Source: Magnaporthiopsis rhizophila
Lineage: Eukaryota > Ascomycota > Sordariomycetes > Magnaporthales > Magnaporthaceae
NCBI GenBank assembly: GCA_003049465.1
Contig: PYSS01000003.1
Location: 124,001 to 188,000, forward strand
Length of the DNA stretch: 64,000 nucleotides
Direction: 5' to 3'
Numbering within the stretch: the first letter of the stretch is position 1; each line of letters opens with the position of its first letter. The position numbers and the translations under genes were made by a program. The notes beneath the pieces were generated by a model, which saw only the letters and a list, made by a program, of their open reading frames with translations, searched no databases and was not told the DNA's origin. Positions 12,246 through 24,368 of this stretch are shown piece after piece.

Positions 12246-13773
12246 ATGGCTTCGTCCTCGTCGTCGTCGGCCGCAAAGCCGGCCGAGGCCACCGCTTTCC
12301 CAGACGGCACTACCGAATACAAGCCCTTGAGGGCCAACAAGGCCTTCGACGCCAAGAAGCCTCACATCTCAGACGAGCCCATGACCATGAAGAACTGGCA
12401 CAAGCACATCAACTGGCTCAACACCACCTTCATCCTCTTCGTGCCCCTGTGCGGTCTCATCTCGACGTACTGGGTGCCCCTCCAGTACAAGACGGCCATC
12501 TGGGCTGTTGTGTACTACTTCAACACGGGCCTGGGAATCACTGCCGGTACGTTCCAAACCCCAAATTTCCACCCTCACCATCTCTTTCTTTGTCTCCGCT
12601 CAGAAGGCCGATATCGCTGACCCAACTCCCGCCGCAGGCTACCACCGTCTCTGGGCGCACAGCTGCTACAAGGCCTCGCTGCCCCTCAAGATCTACCTTG
12701 CCGCCGTCGGCGCCGGCGCCGTTGAGGGCTCCATCAGGTGGTGGTCCAACGGCCACCGTGCCCACCACCGTTACACCGACACCGACAAGGACCCCTACTC
12801 GGTCCGCAAGGGTCTTCTCTACTCGCACATGGGCTGGATGCTGCTCAAGCAGAACCCCAAGAAGCAGGGCCGTACCGACATCACGGACCTGAACGAGGAC
12901 CCGGTCGTCGTGTGGCAGCACCGCAACTTCATCAAGTGCGTCATCACCATGGCCCTCGTTTTCCCAACCGTGGTGGCCGGCCTTGGCTGGGGCGACTGGT
13001 GGGGCGGCTTCATCTACGCCGGCATTCTGCGCGTTTTCTCCGTCCAGCAGGCCACTTTCTGCGTCAACTCTCTCGCCCACTGGCTCGGAGACCAGCCCTT
13101 CGACGACCGCAACTCTCCCCGTGACCACGTCATCACGGCCCTTGTCACCCTGGGCGAGGGATACCACAACTTCCACCACGAGTTCCCCTCGGACTACCGC
13201 AACGCCATCGAGTGGTACCAGTACGACCCCACCAAGTGGTTTATCTGGATCTGGAAGCAGCTCGGCCTGGCCAACAACCTCAAGCAGTTCCGCCAGAACG
13301 AGATCGAGAAGGGACGCCTGCAGCAACAGCAGAAGAAGCTCGACCAGAAGCGCTCCAAGCTCGACTGGGGTATCCCTCTGGAGCAGCTGCCCGTCGTTGA
13401 CTGGGACGACTTTGTCGAGCAGTCTCGCAACGGCAAGGGTCTCATTGCCGTGGCTGGTGTCATCCATGATGTGACCGACTTCATCAAGGACCACCCCGGT
13501 GGCAAGGCTCTCATCTCATCGGCTATCGGCAAGGATGCCACTGCCATTTTCAACGGCGGTGTTTACAACCACTCCAACGCCGCCCACAACCTGCTCTCCA
13601 CCATGCGTGTCGGCGTCCTGCGCGGCGGCTGTGAAGTCGAGATTTGGAAGCGCGCCCAGTACGAGAACAAGGACGTTTCTACTGTCGTTGACTCGTCGGG
13701 CAAGCGCATCGTTCGCGCGGGCATGCAAGTGACCAAGGTCCAGCAGCCCGTCGCTAGCGCCCATGCCGCCTGA
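12246..13773 (+). CDS. OLE1: Acyl-CoA delta-9 (stearoyl-CoA) desaturase with cytochrome b5 domain
   Basis: Join 12246-12546, 12638-13773; 478 aa (yeast Ole1 is 510). It inserts the first double bond at C9 of palmitoyl- and stearoyl-CoA in the ER membrane, using electrons delivered through its own cytochrome b5. The three iron-binding histidine boxes are present: HRLWAH at 103-108, HRAHH at 140-144 and HNFHH at 277-281. Hydrophobic segments precede the first box (WLNTTFILFVPLCGLISTYW) and lie between the second and third. The C-terminal cytochrome b5 domain carries HPGG at 386-389 and the second haem region YNHSNAAH. The single 91-bp intron (GTACGT..GCAG) falls two codons before the first histidine box. 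The ATG follows a TATA box and CT-rich leader. Nothing appears damaged. Confidence 0.96.
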
Positions 13774-15394
13774 TTTCATCTATCGCTCATGCATTGGTCC
13801 GGGCGGGCGGGCGGTTGTTTTATGAAGCGCCGCTGAGTATGGCTCTGTTAATCGAGACGCGAAGAGCTCCATATCTCCAGTAGCCTTCCTCGCCTTCCCG
13901 GCACATGGTTTTCTTTGTCTCGTCATTATACCTTTTTGCGTTGATTTTCTTTTTGGCGTTACGAGGTTGGGAATATTGGACTCTAGGCGACGGCTTTTGT
14001 ATTCTCTGCAAAGTATGATGTTCATGGTTTCTGTGGATGGTCACCCAAAATTTGATGATGACAAACAAAGAACGACAAACACCGGCGCTCCGGCAGGGCT
14101 GTGCAAACGGTGCCCTGCCGTTCCTTGATACTCTCTGTACGTATTCATCCATAGAATGACTCTAAATGCCAGCAGATCAAGCGCCTTGAAGCGGTCTTGA
14201 TCTTGATTGTTGCGAGAACTGCTCCCATACCTGCCACCGAATTTCCATGTTGCCCGTTTGTGCGGTGTGCGCAGTTTGCAATGATGAATGAATCTGACGC
14301 CAGGTATTCTGCAAGGGAGTAAAATATGTGCGAGTTGATTGGTTTCTGCCGTCTATTGTAAACGAGACTGCTCGAGGTGGAAAGGGCGCTTCCAAATACA
14401 ACGCGGATTATTAGGGTCGAAAAGCAATTTGATCTTCGAACCAAAGAGAAAAAGCCCACCTCCACTTTCCAGCTCCGTGCGAGTGTGTCTGTCTGTCCGA
14501 GTGCGTGTGCGTGTGCGTGTGTGCTTTCATGACAAGCAAAAAGAGATTCGGATCAGCTCCGAGAAGATGAGAGATGCCAAAAACAACCCTTCCCTGGGTG
14601 GCAGCCGCCACCCGCCGTGATCGTCCAGAGTATGAAATGCGTATCGACGTGAACGATGCATTAGCAAAAGAGAACACCCCCTGCGCCCATTGATGGGAGA
14701 GTGAAGGAAAAGAAAAAGGAGAGAAAGCGAACATTCCAGGGCGCCGCCGATATTGAACGCCACCGCCGTTTGATGCCCGCCGCGAGTCGCATGCGTCTCC
14801 TTGGAGCTCGCAAGGGGCCATGCCGCTCGCTGTCTATTGCAAAAGCCAGAATACTCCGTTCCCGCCCTAGACCATGTGTGTATATCATGTCTCGGGCACG
14901 CCCGGTACCACCGGACCCCACGAAGCAAAACGTGTGGCTGATGACTGCCCCCGGGTCTCAATAGCGTCCGCCCCCTATTCGCCGCCATGCTCGCTTGCGT
15001 GTTGAAAATGCCGCTCAAAATTAGCCAGCCGAGTCCGGGAACCTGGAGCGCCCGAAACTAAAAAGATAAAATGCGCAAAAAGACCGCCCCGGCAGAGATG
15101 CTGCCGCAAAGAAAATGGTATAGTATCAGGCAGAGATGATGAAGCTGCTAGCTTCAAGTCGATAGAGTTGGAAGCTGTGGGACGCAGAGATAAAGTGAGG
15201 GGAGAAAAAGAAAATGAGATGGCAGAATTCCGAAGCATTATGAAGTTAAAAGGAATGGTATGGAAATGTCTCGAGGGTATCATAAATGCGTCGTCGTGCG
15301 TGTGGTAAAACTGAAAAAAAAAGGGGTGAGATGAGAGGGTGGGGATGGGAAAAGAAAAAGAGAAACGAAAAGTAGCGGAGCTGGCAGAAGGGGC
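13774..15394. other. Convergent spacer (3' flanks)
   Basis: This lies between the 3' ends of the desaturase and the SNF2/RING gene. No gene is supported. It holds a GTGTGC microsatellite near 14503-14522 and short A-rich runs. Confidence 0.6.
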
Positions 15395-18300
15395 TTATTT
15401 GAAGAGATCTTTGAGATCCATAAGACGCTGCCTCGCCGCCTCGCGCTTGTCCAAGTTTGTAACATCGCGGTTCATGGATAGGTTCGCGAGTTTGATCTTC
15501 TTCTCCTGCAGCGCCACCATCTGCTCTTCGAAACTGTCTTTCATAATGTAGCGCACAGTTTTAACCGCCCGTTTCTGGCCCAGGCGGTGCACGCGGTCGA
15601 CGGCCTGGGCCTCGGCCGCCGGGTTATACTGCGGCTCCATGACGAAGACGCGGCTGCCGGCCGTCAGATTCAGGCCCAGTCCGCCTGCGGTGATGGAAAC
15701 CAGGATGACTTCAATCGAGGGATCGTCACGAAACACGTCCATGGACTGCGTGCGTTGTGTGCGGGTCATCTTGCCGTCCAACCGCGTGTGCTTGATGCCC
15801 GCCGCGTCCAGTGCGATCTCGATCAGGTTCAGGTGCGACGTCCAGCCGGAGAAGACGACCGACTTGATGGGGGGCTCGTCCGGCATCAGCTCGCTCTCCT
15901 TCCGGGCGTTGAGGAGCTCCGCAACCAGAGCAATCGTCTTGGTGTGCGGACCGCCATAGTTCTCGACCTTCTTGCCGCCACCCCGACCGCGGTTCATAGC
16001 GACGGCGTTGGTGCTGGCGCTTGCGCTTGTGCTGGTGCGGAAGGTATCCTCGTCTTCTGCCTCGACATGTGCACGGCGCAGCGCCGTGGCAGCAAACTTG
16101 ACCTGGTCGTGGCAGATGGGGCACGTGCCGACCCTGTTGCTATTGTGTGACAAGCCCTGCTCCTCGCTGCGCCACTGCCTGATGCACTTGGGGCAGTAGA
16201 TATGGAAACAGGGCGTCATGAAGCCGATGACGTCTTCCGGACGCTCCGACTCCGTGTCGGCCCCGTCGTTGGACCCGGGCTTTCTCTGGCACATAACGCA
16301 GTTTTCGCTGTTGGTCTGCTTCATCAGGTGGAACATGGAGTGGGCCTTGGCCGCCGGGAGCGCCGGCTTGTCCGACTCGTCATCGCTATCGAGGTCGATG
16401 GCAGACTCCTGGGTCATGCCTTGGACCGCCTTGAGGTCCTCGTCGCTGAGGAGATCAGCGCCGTGAGCGCAGATAAGCCGAAGACGCAGGATTGACTGCA
16501 GAATGTGAATGTACGTCTTCCCGCCCAGGATACGCTCCCTGCTGCCCGTGAGAGCTTGGACGCGGTCCTTCGCGTTCTTGGCGAACATATCATAGAGACG
16601 CTGTTCGTCAGGAGAAAATTCTAGCTTGACCACCTGGTCGGTCCGCGACGGCAGCTGAATCTTATCCTTCAGGCGTCGGAGGGTAACCGTGTCCACCAGC
16701 AGCCGGAGCTTCGGGATGATCTCGGGATCGGCCATCTTGAAGGGCGTCACGATGTGCTGGTTGAAGCGGCCGCGGTCGTCAAACGGCTTCAGGCGGAGAA
16801 AGGCGAGCAGGGCCGCTAGGTCGTCGAGGCGGTTCTGGACGGGGGTTCCGGTCACAGCCCACCTCCGACTGGCCTGCAAACGGCAGGCGGCCTTGAACTG
16901 CAACGTCCCCTGCTCTCGAATCATGTGGGCTTCGTCCAGTACGATGCGGAACCAGCCAATCTCCTCGAGGGGGAACCTCTTGGCCTTGCCTTTGTTCCTA
17001 GCCGTCAGTTCGCTTGACACAGATCCGTACGTCGTGAGGACAAGGTCGAAACAGGCAAGCTGATTGGGATCAGTGATGCGGTTCTGCCCGTGGTAGATGT
17101 AGTAGCTGAGACCCTGCGGCTTGACGTGTTGCTTAATCTGCTCCTCCCAGTTTGTGATGGTGCTGAGCGGGCACACCAGCAACGTCGTCTTGGCGTTTGT
17201 CACCAGCTGAGTAAGCCCCAGCGGCTCCGGCACAGGAGCGCTGAACCTGCTGGATGGCTTCTTGCTCTTGTGGGCCAGTGGTTGCTCTGGCTTCTTGTCC
17301 GCCCACTCCTGCGCCTTGTCCAACGACGATGCTATCAGCGAGAGGATGGAGAGCGTCTTGCCGAGGCCCATCATGTCCGCAAGGATCCCGCCTAGGGTCT
17401 CCTTGGGGCGAACGGCTTCAGAATGTTGGGTGACAAGGTTGAGGTACTCGACATGGCCTCCGTGGACTTGTCTCTTCTGCCACAGAGAGCCAATGTGCTT
17501 GCTCTGCGCCGCGCTCCCGTCCGGGTTCTCCCGGGCAGTCATGAAGAATAGGCCCTGCTTCTGATGGGGCAACAGCTCTGTCACTATGGCCGGTCCGGGC
17601 TCCATTTCGGGGAACTCCTGTGATTTGGACAAGGTGTCGAAAACGTTCATAACGTCATTCCGGACTTCCTCCAACGTCTTCTGCATGGACACGGGCGTCA
17701 TGTACGTCGTCTGAGAGGCCGCCGGCTTCGGCATAGCGGTCGGAGTGGGTTCGCCGGCATGAGGGTTGTCGACAGGGATTCCACGCGGAACCATGTTTGG
17801 GTTTATCAGCCGCAGCCTGTTCTCCTTGAGGACCCTGCCCACTCCTTTCCCAAGTGCGCGCCGGCCAAAGAGAGTGATCTCCAATCTGTAGGTACGCGAG
17901 ATGGGCTGGCCGATAACCTCATCCGGCTGCCGCTTTCGCGATGGGATGCGGGACTCGGTCCGCAGCTGAACCGTTGGCGCATCAAACAGCCTGGCAAGCG
18001 CTGCTGAGGTTTTGTGGTCTACAGTCCCGAAAACCTGTCGCGTATGGTCGTAGACCTGAACGGTGGTCGTGGGGTCGTTGACCTTGCGTTTGAGAATTGC
18101 CTTGATGGGCGGCCAGTACCCAGCGGAGGCAAGACCAAGACCTCCAGGACGAGGGGCAGGGACACTGTGGCAGTTGACGAAGGCTGTTTCTAGCGTCCCA
18201 TAGCAGACCTCCTGGAGCCCAGGGTTGCGCACGACGACGTCGGCGTCGGCGTCGGCATCTTGAGAGCAGACGATGTAAGTACGATGTGCTGACATTATTA

Positions 18301-19017
18301 GCAGGACGGTACCTAGGTGAACAGCAACTCACGTTCGGTCAGGTCCACAGTCTGGGGCGTTTCTGCAGCGCCGCCGCCGTCAACGTCTCGGGTATTTTGG
18401 TCCTTGATGTATCCACCCAGCATCCCGCTGCTGCCACGGCTGGAGGAAGGCACCGGCTGGGCGCCCGGTTCCAGTTTGCGCCGCTTGGGTTCCGGGACGA
18501 CGGCTCGACTCTCCACATTGTTGATACGCTCGATCATGGCACCGACGCCGTTGGTGGCGGCCGCGGGTTGCTCCGCTGCTTCAGCCAGGTCCAGGGCAGG
18601 ACCAGGACTGGAGAACTGGAAGATCTGATTGGCTGCAGGGCCGGCGGAGGCGGCAGCCCTTCCCGGGGACGGAGCGGCTTGTCGGTGGGCGGCGGGGTTG
18701 ATGGGCAGCGAGGATGCCCTGGGGTTGAGCAGAAACCTAGGGTCCCATGTGGGCTGGGCACCGCGGGACGGCGGCATGTGCACGCCACCAGGCTGGGCGA
18801 GTGGAGGCTGCACATGGCTGGCGGTCGGTCGGCCTTGTTGCGGAGAGTCAGGTGTGTGAGCATGGCAGCAAGGTCCGAGGTTGCCAAGGCCCGAGATGGG
18901 CGCGGCGGAAAAGAGGTCCGGCACTTGGCCCTCTGACCTGGAGCGCTTGCGCAAGGAGGGTGCAGGAGAGGGAGGAGGAAGTGGGCAGGGCGGAGGAGTG
19001 GTACCGTTTGAGGCCAT
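15395..19017 (-). CDS. SNF2-family ATPase with RING finger (Rad5/Rad16/SMARCA3-like)
   Basis: Complement join 15395-18288, 18333-19017; 1192 aa. It is probably a nuclear DNA-dependent ATPase and ubiquitin ligase in DNA repair or damage tolerance. The first ~225 residues are Pro/Ser-rich with a basic EPKRRK patch. A conserved N-terminal block follows (RTYIVCSQD to VQLRTESRIPSRKR). SNF2 lobe 1 carries GLGKT (Lys539) and DEAH (680-683). A C3HC4 RING (~892-954: CVMC, CFHIYCPKC, CPIC) is inserted before lobe 2, which holds the VFSGWTSHL, SITAGGLGLNL and DRVHRLGQ motifs. A RING between the lobes is the hallmark of Rad5, Rad16 and HLTF. The proposed intron is only 44 bp (GTGAGT..GTCAG, with GCTAAT as a possible branch site). 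It joins the frames exactly (VDLTE-P-HRTYIV), whereas reading through meets a stop. Which paralogue it is cannot be settled here. Confidence 0.92.
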
Positions 19018-19486
19018 CGTGCCAGCAATTCCCGGAGGGACCGAGAGCTGGCAGTGACGTGCAGAGAAGATCAGGAAGATGGTGCTGGAGGCAGCATGAC
19101 CGAGGAATGAAGGAGGATCGACGCGGGCACGGTGGTCATCGAGGGAGTTTGGACGTGGATCGTGGAGAGACGCGGTGGTTCAAAGGTGGCGGTTATTTTG
19201 GAGGGGTCAGTAGCGTTAGTTGTGGATGCAGTTTCCAGGCGGTCGAGGGTGCCTGGGCAGCTGCGCAGTTGGCGGGGGATCGGGACGAAGACCAGACGAC
19301 AAAGACGGCGGCGGTGATGGCGTCTTTTGGTTTGCGCGCGTTGATTGCGCTGTGCCCGGCGTGGGGTTCGCCGGCCGGGTTCGACCTTGACTGCCGCGAC
19401 CGACCAACTACCACCCGCAGGTCCAACCGAGCGGGAAGTGCAGGCGCGATGAAGCGAGTGCGGGATTCTGCTTGCCCTGGTAGGAG

Positions 19487-19509
19487 AAAAAAAAAAAAAA
19501 AAAAAAAAA
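19487..19509. repeat. A23 homopolymer
   Basis: Uninterrupted run of 23 A in the spacer. Confidence 0.95.
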
Positions 19510-20321
19510 GGGCGAGAAGGCGCGGAGAGCGACGCGGAAGGTGGAGGCGATCTGACGCAGCGGTGGTGGTGCTCGTCTGGGGATCCTGGGTGGGCCCTTC
19601 CAAAGAGCGATGAAGCTTTATCAGGCGCGACCCTCGTCCGCGATAGGCAGGCGCTGCTGGGGCACGAGATCACGCAGAGACTGCGAGACTGCATGAAGCC
19701 CCCTCGGCACTAGGCTAGACGGTCTGCACGCCTGCAGCAGCCGGAGAAATTGGATGGGCCCAGGTAAGCGGGGGAGGCAGCCAGAAGCGGGCGGCGGCAG
19801 GCCAGCGGAAGAGAGAAAATGGACAAGTCTAGGAGGGTGGGGGCAGTGTGATGCGTGCAGCAAACACCCTCGTCAGTCTTCTTGGCAGCCCTCCTCCCCG
19901 CGGTGAAGGGCAGCCTAGCCAACCATTCATTCGATAGCAAAAGATTAATACTCGATCGTCAGCCGCATGCGGCTTGTCAGGTGACGCCGTGGAGACGAAA
20001 CGGTCCCAATCTTGCAAGAAGCGAGCGATTCCATAAAGTGCCTCACTCTTTGTTCAATGCCAGCGAAACAGCATCTGACAGCCACGTGCCATATTCATCT
20101 TGTCTTCTAGTCAGTCTACTGTATCTAAGTAGGCACCTCGTCTTTTTTTTTCTTTTCTTTTTTATCTGCCTGCTGGGTGCCAAGGCGCCGTCCTTCATTC
20201 ATTCGCCCGCGGAAAAATCGGTCTTCGGAAGAGCCCAAGGTGTTCGTGGGGAATTTTAGAACACACTGTTAAGAGTGGGGGTTTGGTTGATTTACTCGAC
20301 ACCTTCTTGCCAGCACCTTTC

Positions 20322-20341
20322 TTTTTTTTTTTTTTTTTTTT
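20322..20341. repeat. T20 homopolymer
   Basis: Uninterrupted run of 20 T in the spacer. Confidence 0.95.
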
Positions 20342-21086
20342 CTCGTCACTTGACCCGACTCCCTTGCGGGCCATGTTCCGTAAATAAAGCCTGGCTGATT
20401 AGAGGAATACCAACCGACCTATCTAGAACAAAAACGAAGAGGAAAAAGAAAATACAGGAAGGAACAGGAATGAGACAGACATACGGGACGGGTTGACTAA
20501 TGGGAATTCCCAATTCGCCTTATGGGAACCGCATATTTTTATTTGGCCGATGCAATGACGTTGGCCCCCATAGACTCCCCAGGCCCAAGTCATGGACCTA
20601 ATAATTGGATGTCTGACGCCTAAACGCAACGCAACTACCTGCGCACCGCTAAACCGAGGAATAGCTCCATACATTTTGTAGACTACTTCTGCCTCGCGCC
20701 GGCAATGGTCATGGCTCCTGTCTCACGTTTCCCGGCCTCCCACGATCAGAATCGGGCAGAGAACAAGACACATATTATCGGGCAGAAAGCCCCCTCCATG
20801 CGTGCATATCTCGTGAAGCCATCTGATCCACACTCGTTGCTGATGCGGAATGGATACTCTAAGAGGATGTGGGGGAGGCTGGTGGAACCGTATGCGAGTC
20901 GACAGCAAATCATCGAGATGAGATAACGCCATAAACAACTGCTGTCCCCGGAACCCGGATGGCCACGTGCTCCGGTTGCGCCATGTGACTTCGATTCTTA
21001 TATCTCTGTGATGTGCTGTTGCCACCCCTCTCTGATCCCTCGCTAGCGCCGTTGAGCACTGTTCGACAAAGGAGACGACGGCTCCG

Positions 21087-21671
21087 TCAGCCCGGTCGCC
21101 TGTTGCCAGGGCTCGTATCCGACTGTTGATCGGCCGCCAGGACAACCATCTCAAACTGCAGGGGCGATGGTGTGAGGTCGAGCGCCCCGAAAGACCCCTC
21201 CAACCGGTGGACGCGGGCCCTGCTCCGCGTGCGCTGCCTCCGCCGGTGGGGCGTCTTGTCGCGGCGTCCATCGGTCGACCGCGACCGCGAAGGACACTGG
21301 CTCCGCTGCCTTCTATGGTAGTGCAGCAGCGGCAGCGACAACGACAGCGACTGTGGCGGCGGGGCGCGCGAAACGCGGAGAAGCTGCCGCTGGATGGGCG
21401 GTCCTGAGGACGACTGCTCCGATGACAGCGCGGACGAGGGGTTGCGCGAGCCAATGCCACCCATCAGCGACGTCGACCGGTGGCGGCACCGCCCGCGCAG
21501 GGTGCTAGACTCGCGTGACGGCTGCTGGTGCGCCGCGTGGCCGTTCATGGACGGGCTGCGGGCGCGCCTCCGGCCTCGCTGCATCTCGGGCTCGGGCGGC
21601 GAGAGACATCGGCCGAGCCTGCCGGCCTGGAACTCTCCCTGGCCATCGGCCGCTGTCGTCTGTGCGGCCAT
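21087..21671 (-). CDS. Doubtful Arg/Ser-rich hypothetical protein, 194 aa
   Basis: Single open frame with a good start context (CACCATGG) and a TATATA-containing motif about 350 bp upstream (near 22024-22031 on this strand). I do not recognise the protein. It is very basic and Ser/Arg-rich with RGRRRARSPS, HRRRQRTRSRAR and similar runs. It ends in a less biased segment (VHRLEGSFGALDL to FEMVVLAADQQ) that could form a helix. There is no signal peptide or membrane segment. The plus strand is also partly open here and GC-rich DNA keeps frames open by chance, so the call rests on start context, the promoter-like motif and the non-random C-terminus. It could also be one exon of a larger gene. Confidence 0.35.
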   Translation of the reverse strand: MAAQTTAADGQGEFQAGRLGRCLSPPEPEMQRGRRRARSPSMNGHAAHQQPSRESSTLRGRCRHRSTSLMGGIGSRNPSSALSSEQSSSGPPIQRQLLRVSRAPPPQSLSLSLPLLHYHRRQRSQCPSRSRSTDGRRDKTPHRRRQRTRSRARVHRLEGSFGALDLTPSPLQFEMVVLAADQQSDTSPGNRRPG

Positions 21672-22976
21672 GGTGGTCGGTCGCCGTTTTGCTGCTGGCT
21701 GGCCGATATGCAGTAAGATATGCTCAACGGGGGCTGTGAGCTGGGAGGAAAACGAAAGGTCTGATCAGGTCGAAAGCCGTCTGCTGAGATGAAACGGCCA
21801 ATCCGACAGAGCAGCCAACTCGTGGTAGGCTCTTGTTCAGCAGGCTGGCTGGCTGATGCTTGAGACGACGAAGAAAAAAGAAGCTGACAGTGGTCGACGC
21901 TCCATTTAGCTTGGCAGGTTGGTGACGGAGAGACGGTCGCTGGGCGATCAGGCGGCGTTTGGCATTGCGCAAAGTCCTAACCCCGCCAGCTGTGGCAGCT
22001 TGGCATGCGGCGTGCCGATCGGGCTATATACCCTGTTTGCAAAAAAGGGCAACCTGAGAGTCAAAGGAGCAGATTGCTCTCAGAGTCAAGAGAAGCACTT
22101 GGTCCGAAACGCGTAATGGATCCGAGGGGCGTGGAGATCGGCTGCGCCGCCAGGGATGGGCGTTCTTGCGGCGTCCTTGTGGCGGCAGGCCAAGGTTTGC
22201 GCCGCGCGACGCCCCGAGTCGAGCACTCAGCAAACCTTGTTAGGTCGGTCAGGCCATGGCCTATTGTCATTCGGGCAGCAGCCACAGCGCGGAAACCCAC
22301 CTACCTGGTACCTACCCGACGCGGAATTATCGATGGTGCTATCTGTTTCCAGCTCCTATTTCCATGACAGTCTGGGGTTGTCCAAACGCGACGGACGATA
22401 GTGGCTCGACCGGACGAGATCTCGGACCGGAATCGGGCGGTGGTGTTCCTCTGTGGAGGTGGGATGGCGCCACGGTTGGGCATTTCTCTTGTGCCGCAGG
22501 GTATACCCTCTCTGTGTCTGCCAAGGAAAGCATGTGCTTCCTTTATCCGCCGCTATTCTCCTAGGCAGGCCAACTGCCCTACTGGCCACCGTCGCTAGAC
22601 TACCGAGAGGCTTGGTTTTTTCATGCTCGGTTATCCCCCTAGCTCGCATCAAATGGAAACACCTGCGAGTCTAATCGAAGACCCAAACTGGTAAGACTCT
22701 CGGGCAACAAATCTTGGTTGAAGCTCCCTGAAATGTGTCCCCGACAGCCTGGGAGAGTGGGGATGATCGCCCTCCATTGCCGCGCCAAGGTTGGGCCCTG
22801 AAATGGAAGTGGGGGCTGACGATAACTGGCCAATTCGTTGCGGAAGCTCATGCGGGGCATTTGACGGCATGCAAAGATTTTGGACAGTGTTTTCGGTTGA
22901 AGCGACGGGAGCTTGAACAGATCGGAACGCAAGGTCCTAACAAATACCAAAAAAAAAGCCCGCGAATCAAGCCACA
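21672..22976. other. Divergent spacer upstream of AIM41
   Basis: No supported gene. It contains the palindromic motif ACCTACCTGGTACCTACC near 22300-22317 and probably the promoter of AIM41. Confidence 0.55.
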
Positions 22977-23669
22977 ATGTCAACACTCCCCCGCCTACCG
23001 TCAGCGGCGCTGCGCCGTGCCTGGCGCCAGCTGCCATCTCAGCTGAGCCCGCTCCCCGCCAACTCGCGCCTCGCCCTCCTCGCCGCCGCCGCCCCACCAC
23101 AGCCGTCTAGCCGGACCTACTCCTCCGCCTCCTCAGGTGACGCCGAGGCGCTGCCGCCACCGCCGCTGCTGGCCAAGCTCAAGGGCGACCTCAAGGCGGC
23201 GATGCGGGCCAAGGACGCGCCGCGGCTGGCGGTGCTGCGGTCCGTCATCTCGGCCACGCTCAACGCGAGCAAGACGAGCAGCCCCGTCAGGACCGACGCC
23301 GCCCTCGTCGCCCTGCTGCGCAAGACGGCCGCGTCCCAGCGCGAGGCCGCCACCGGCTTCCGGGCCGCCGGCCGCGCCGACCTGGCCGACAAGGAGGACG
23401 CCCAGATCGCCGTCCTGGACGAGTACGCCGCCCAGAGCGGCGTCGAGACTCTGACCCCGGACCAGATGGCCGCCGTTGTGGCCGACGTGTGCGCGGGGCT
23501 CGACCCTGCGGCGTCCGATTGGACGGCCCGCAAGTCGCTCAAGAAGAACACGGCCCTGCTGATGGCCCGGCTACTGGGGCAGGGAGGCGCCCTGGCCGGC
23601 AAGGATTTTGACAAGAAGGATCTCTTTGGGCTCGTCGAGAAGGAGCTGGCATCGCGAGTTACCGACTGA
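22977..23669 (+). CDS. AIM41: Mitochondrial YqeY-domain protein, AIM41-like
   Basis: Intronless, 230 aa. The first ~50 residues hold many Arg, Ser and Ala and no acidic residue, a typical mitochondrial presequence. The rest is a YqeY/GatB-tail-like domain: LLAKLKGDLKAAMRAKD, APRLAVLRSVISATLNA, a KEDAQIAVLDEYAAQ segment and LTPDQMAAVV. Yeast Aim41 (about 185 aa) has the same layout and is named for a mitochondrial inheritance phenotype. YqeY domains resemble the tRNA-binding tail of GatB/Asp-tRNA amidotransferases, but the exact reaction is not established. The start context is CACAATG and the next Met lies inside the domain, so 22977 is a safe start. The following gene is convergent. Confidence 0.9.
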   Translation: MSTLPRLPSAALRRAWRQLPSQLSPLPANSRLALLAAAAPPQPSSRTYSSASSGDAEALPPPPLLAKLKGDLKAAMRAKDAPRLAVLRSVISATLNASKTSSPVRTDAALVALLRKTAASQREAATGFRAAGRADLADKEDAQIAVLDEYAAQSGVETLTPDQMAAVVADVCAGLDPAASDWTARKSLKKNTALLMARLLGQGGALAGKDFDKKDLFGLVEKELASRVTD

Positions 23670-24368
23670 GGTAGTAGGTAGGGACGACGTGAACCATGCG
23701 CTCTACTTCTCTTGAAGCCGGGGCGCGCTCTTTTGTGTTTGGTCCAGCCACACCTGAGAACCGAAACCTGTATCAAACTGTATTGCGTGTACATATCTCT
23801 CTCTCTCCCCCAACCACCCGGCTCTATATGGAACCCACAGGCCAGCCCGGAAATACCGCGGCTTTCCTTCCCCCGTCGGAGGTGTTGATCACCCAACGCT
23901 CCGTACATGGGGCCCGCTTCGGTTATTTCTGTCCCGAGTCCAGCCCGCAGGTGGCTGGCTTGACTCGACACGGCTTTAAAAGGGCCGTCTCCTTAGGTAG
24001 CAAGCAAGGCGTCATCATTGTCTCAACTCTACCAGCCTTGCTCTGCCCTATGAGAAGCGGGCCTGTGGCGAGCAAAGGGTTTTCGACAAAGCCGACTCTG
24101 ACTCGCAGGCTCAGGGAGGGAGCATCTAAATCAGCCGTACTCCCATCCACAAGGCCAATGTTGCTTATGTCAGGGGCGTCGCGTCGTCTTCTCGTTTTCG
24201 TCCTTCGATGCTGTCAAATAATTTTCACATGTTTTTCAACCGGCGGTTCGACGGGGCTTTCGACCGTAACAGACGTATCTATTTAGGTTGGGCGCAAGGA
24301 TGCTTGTTAGTTCTCTGTAGATTAGGTTGCATTACGGAATGTTTTGGATGGGACCCTGTTGACTGCGC
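23670..24368. other. Convergent spacer
   Basis: 3' flanks of AIM41 and the methyltransferase. I see nothing else in it. Confidence 0.55.

Larger units (their letters stand above)
19018..21086. other. Spacer upstream of the SNF2/RING gene
   Basis: No convincing gene. The long frame at 18747-19613 on the plus strand starts inside the antisense of the SNF2/RING first exon and runs through poly-Lys encoded by an A23 tract, so I discount it. Homopolymers lie at 19487-19509 (A23) and 20322-20341 (T20). Confidence 0.55.

Noticed and set aside
12538..13494. 318-codon open frame antisense to the desaturase
   Set aside because: It is a by-product of GC-rich codon use in the desaturase; Val/Leu/Asp/Glu-rich with no domain, and the sense strand is an unmistakable conserved gene.
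15395..18295. SNF2/RING gene starting at the Met of MSAHRTYIV
   Set aside because: That Met spans the putative 3' splice site; the in-frame 44-bp intron links it to a longer N-terminus.
18747..19613. 288-codon plus-strand frame
   Set aside because: Starts antisense to the SNF2/RING first exon and ends through poly-Lys from A23.
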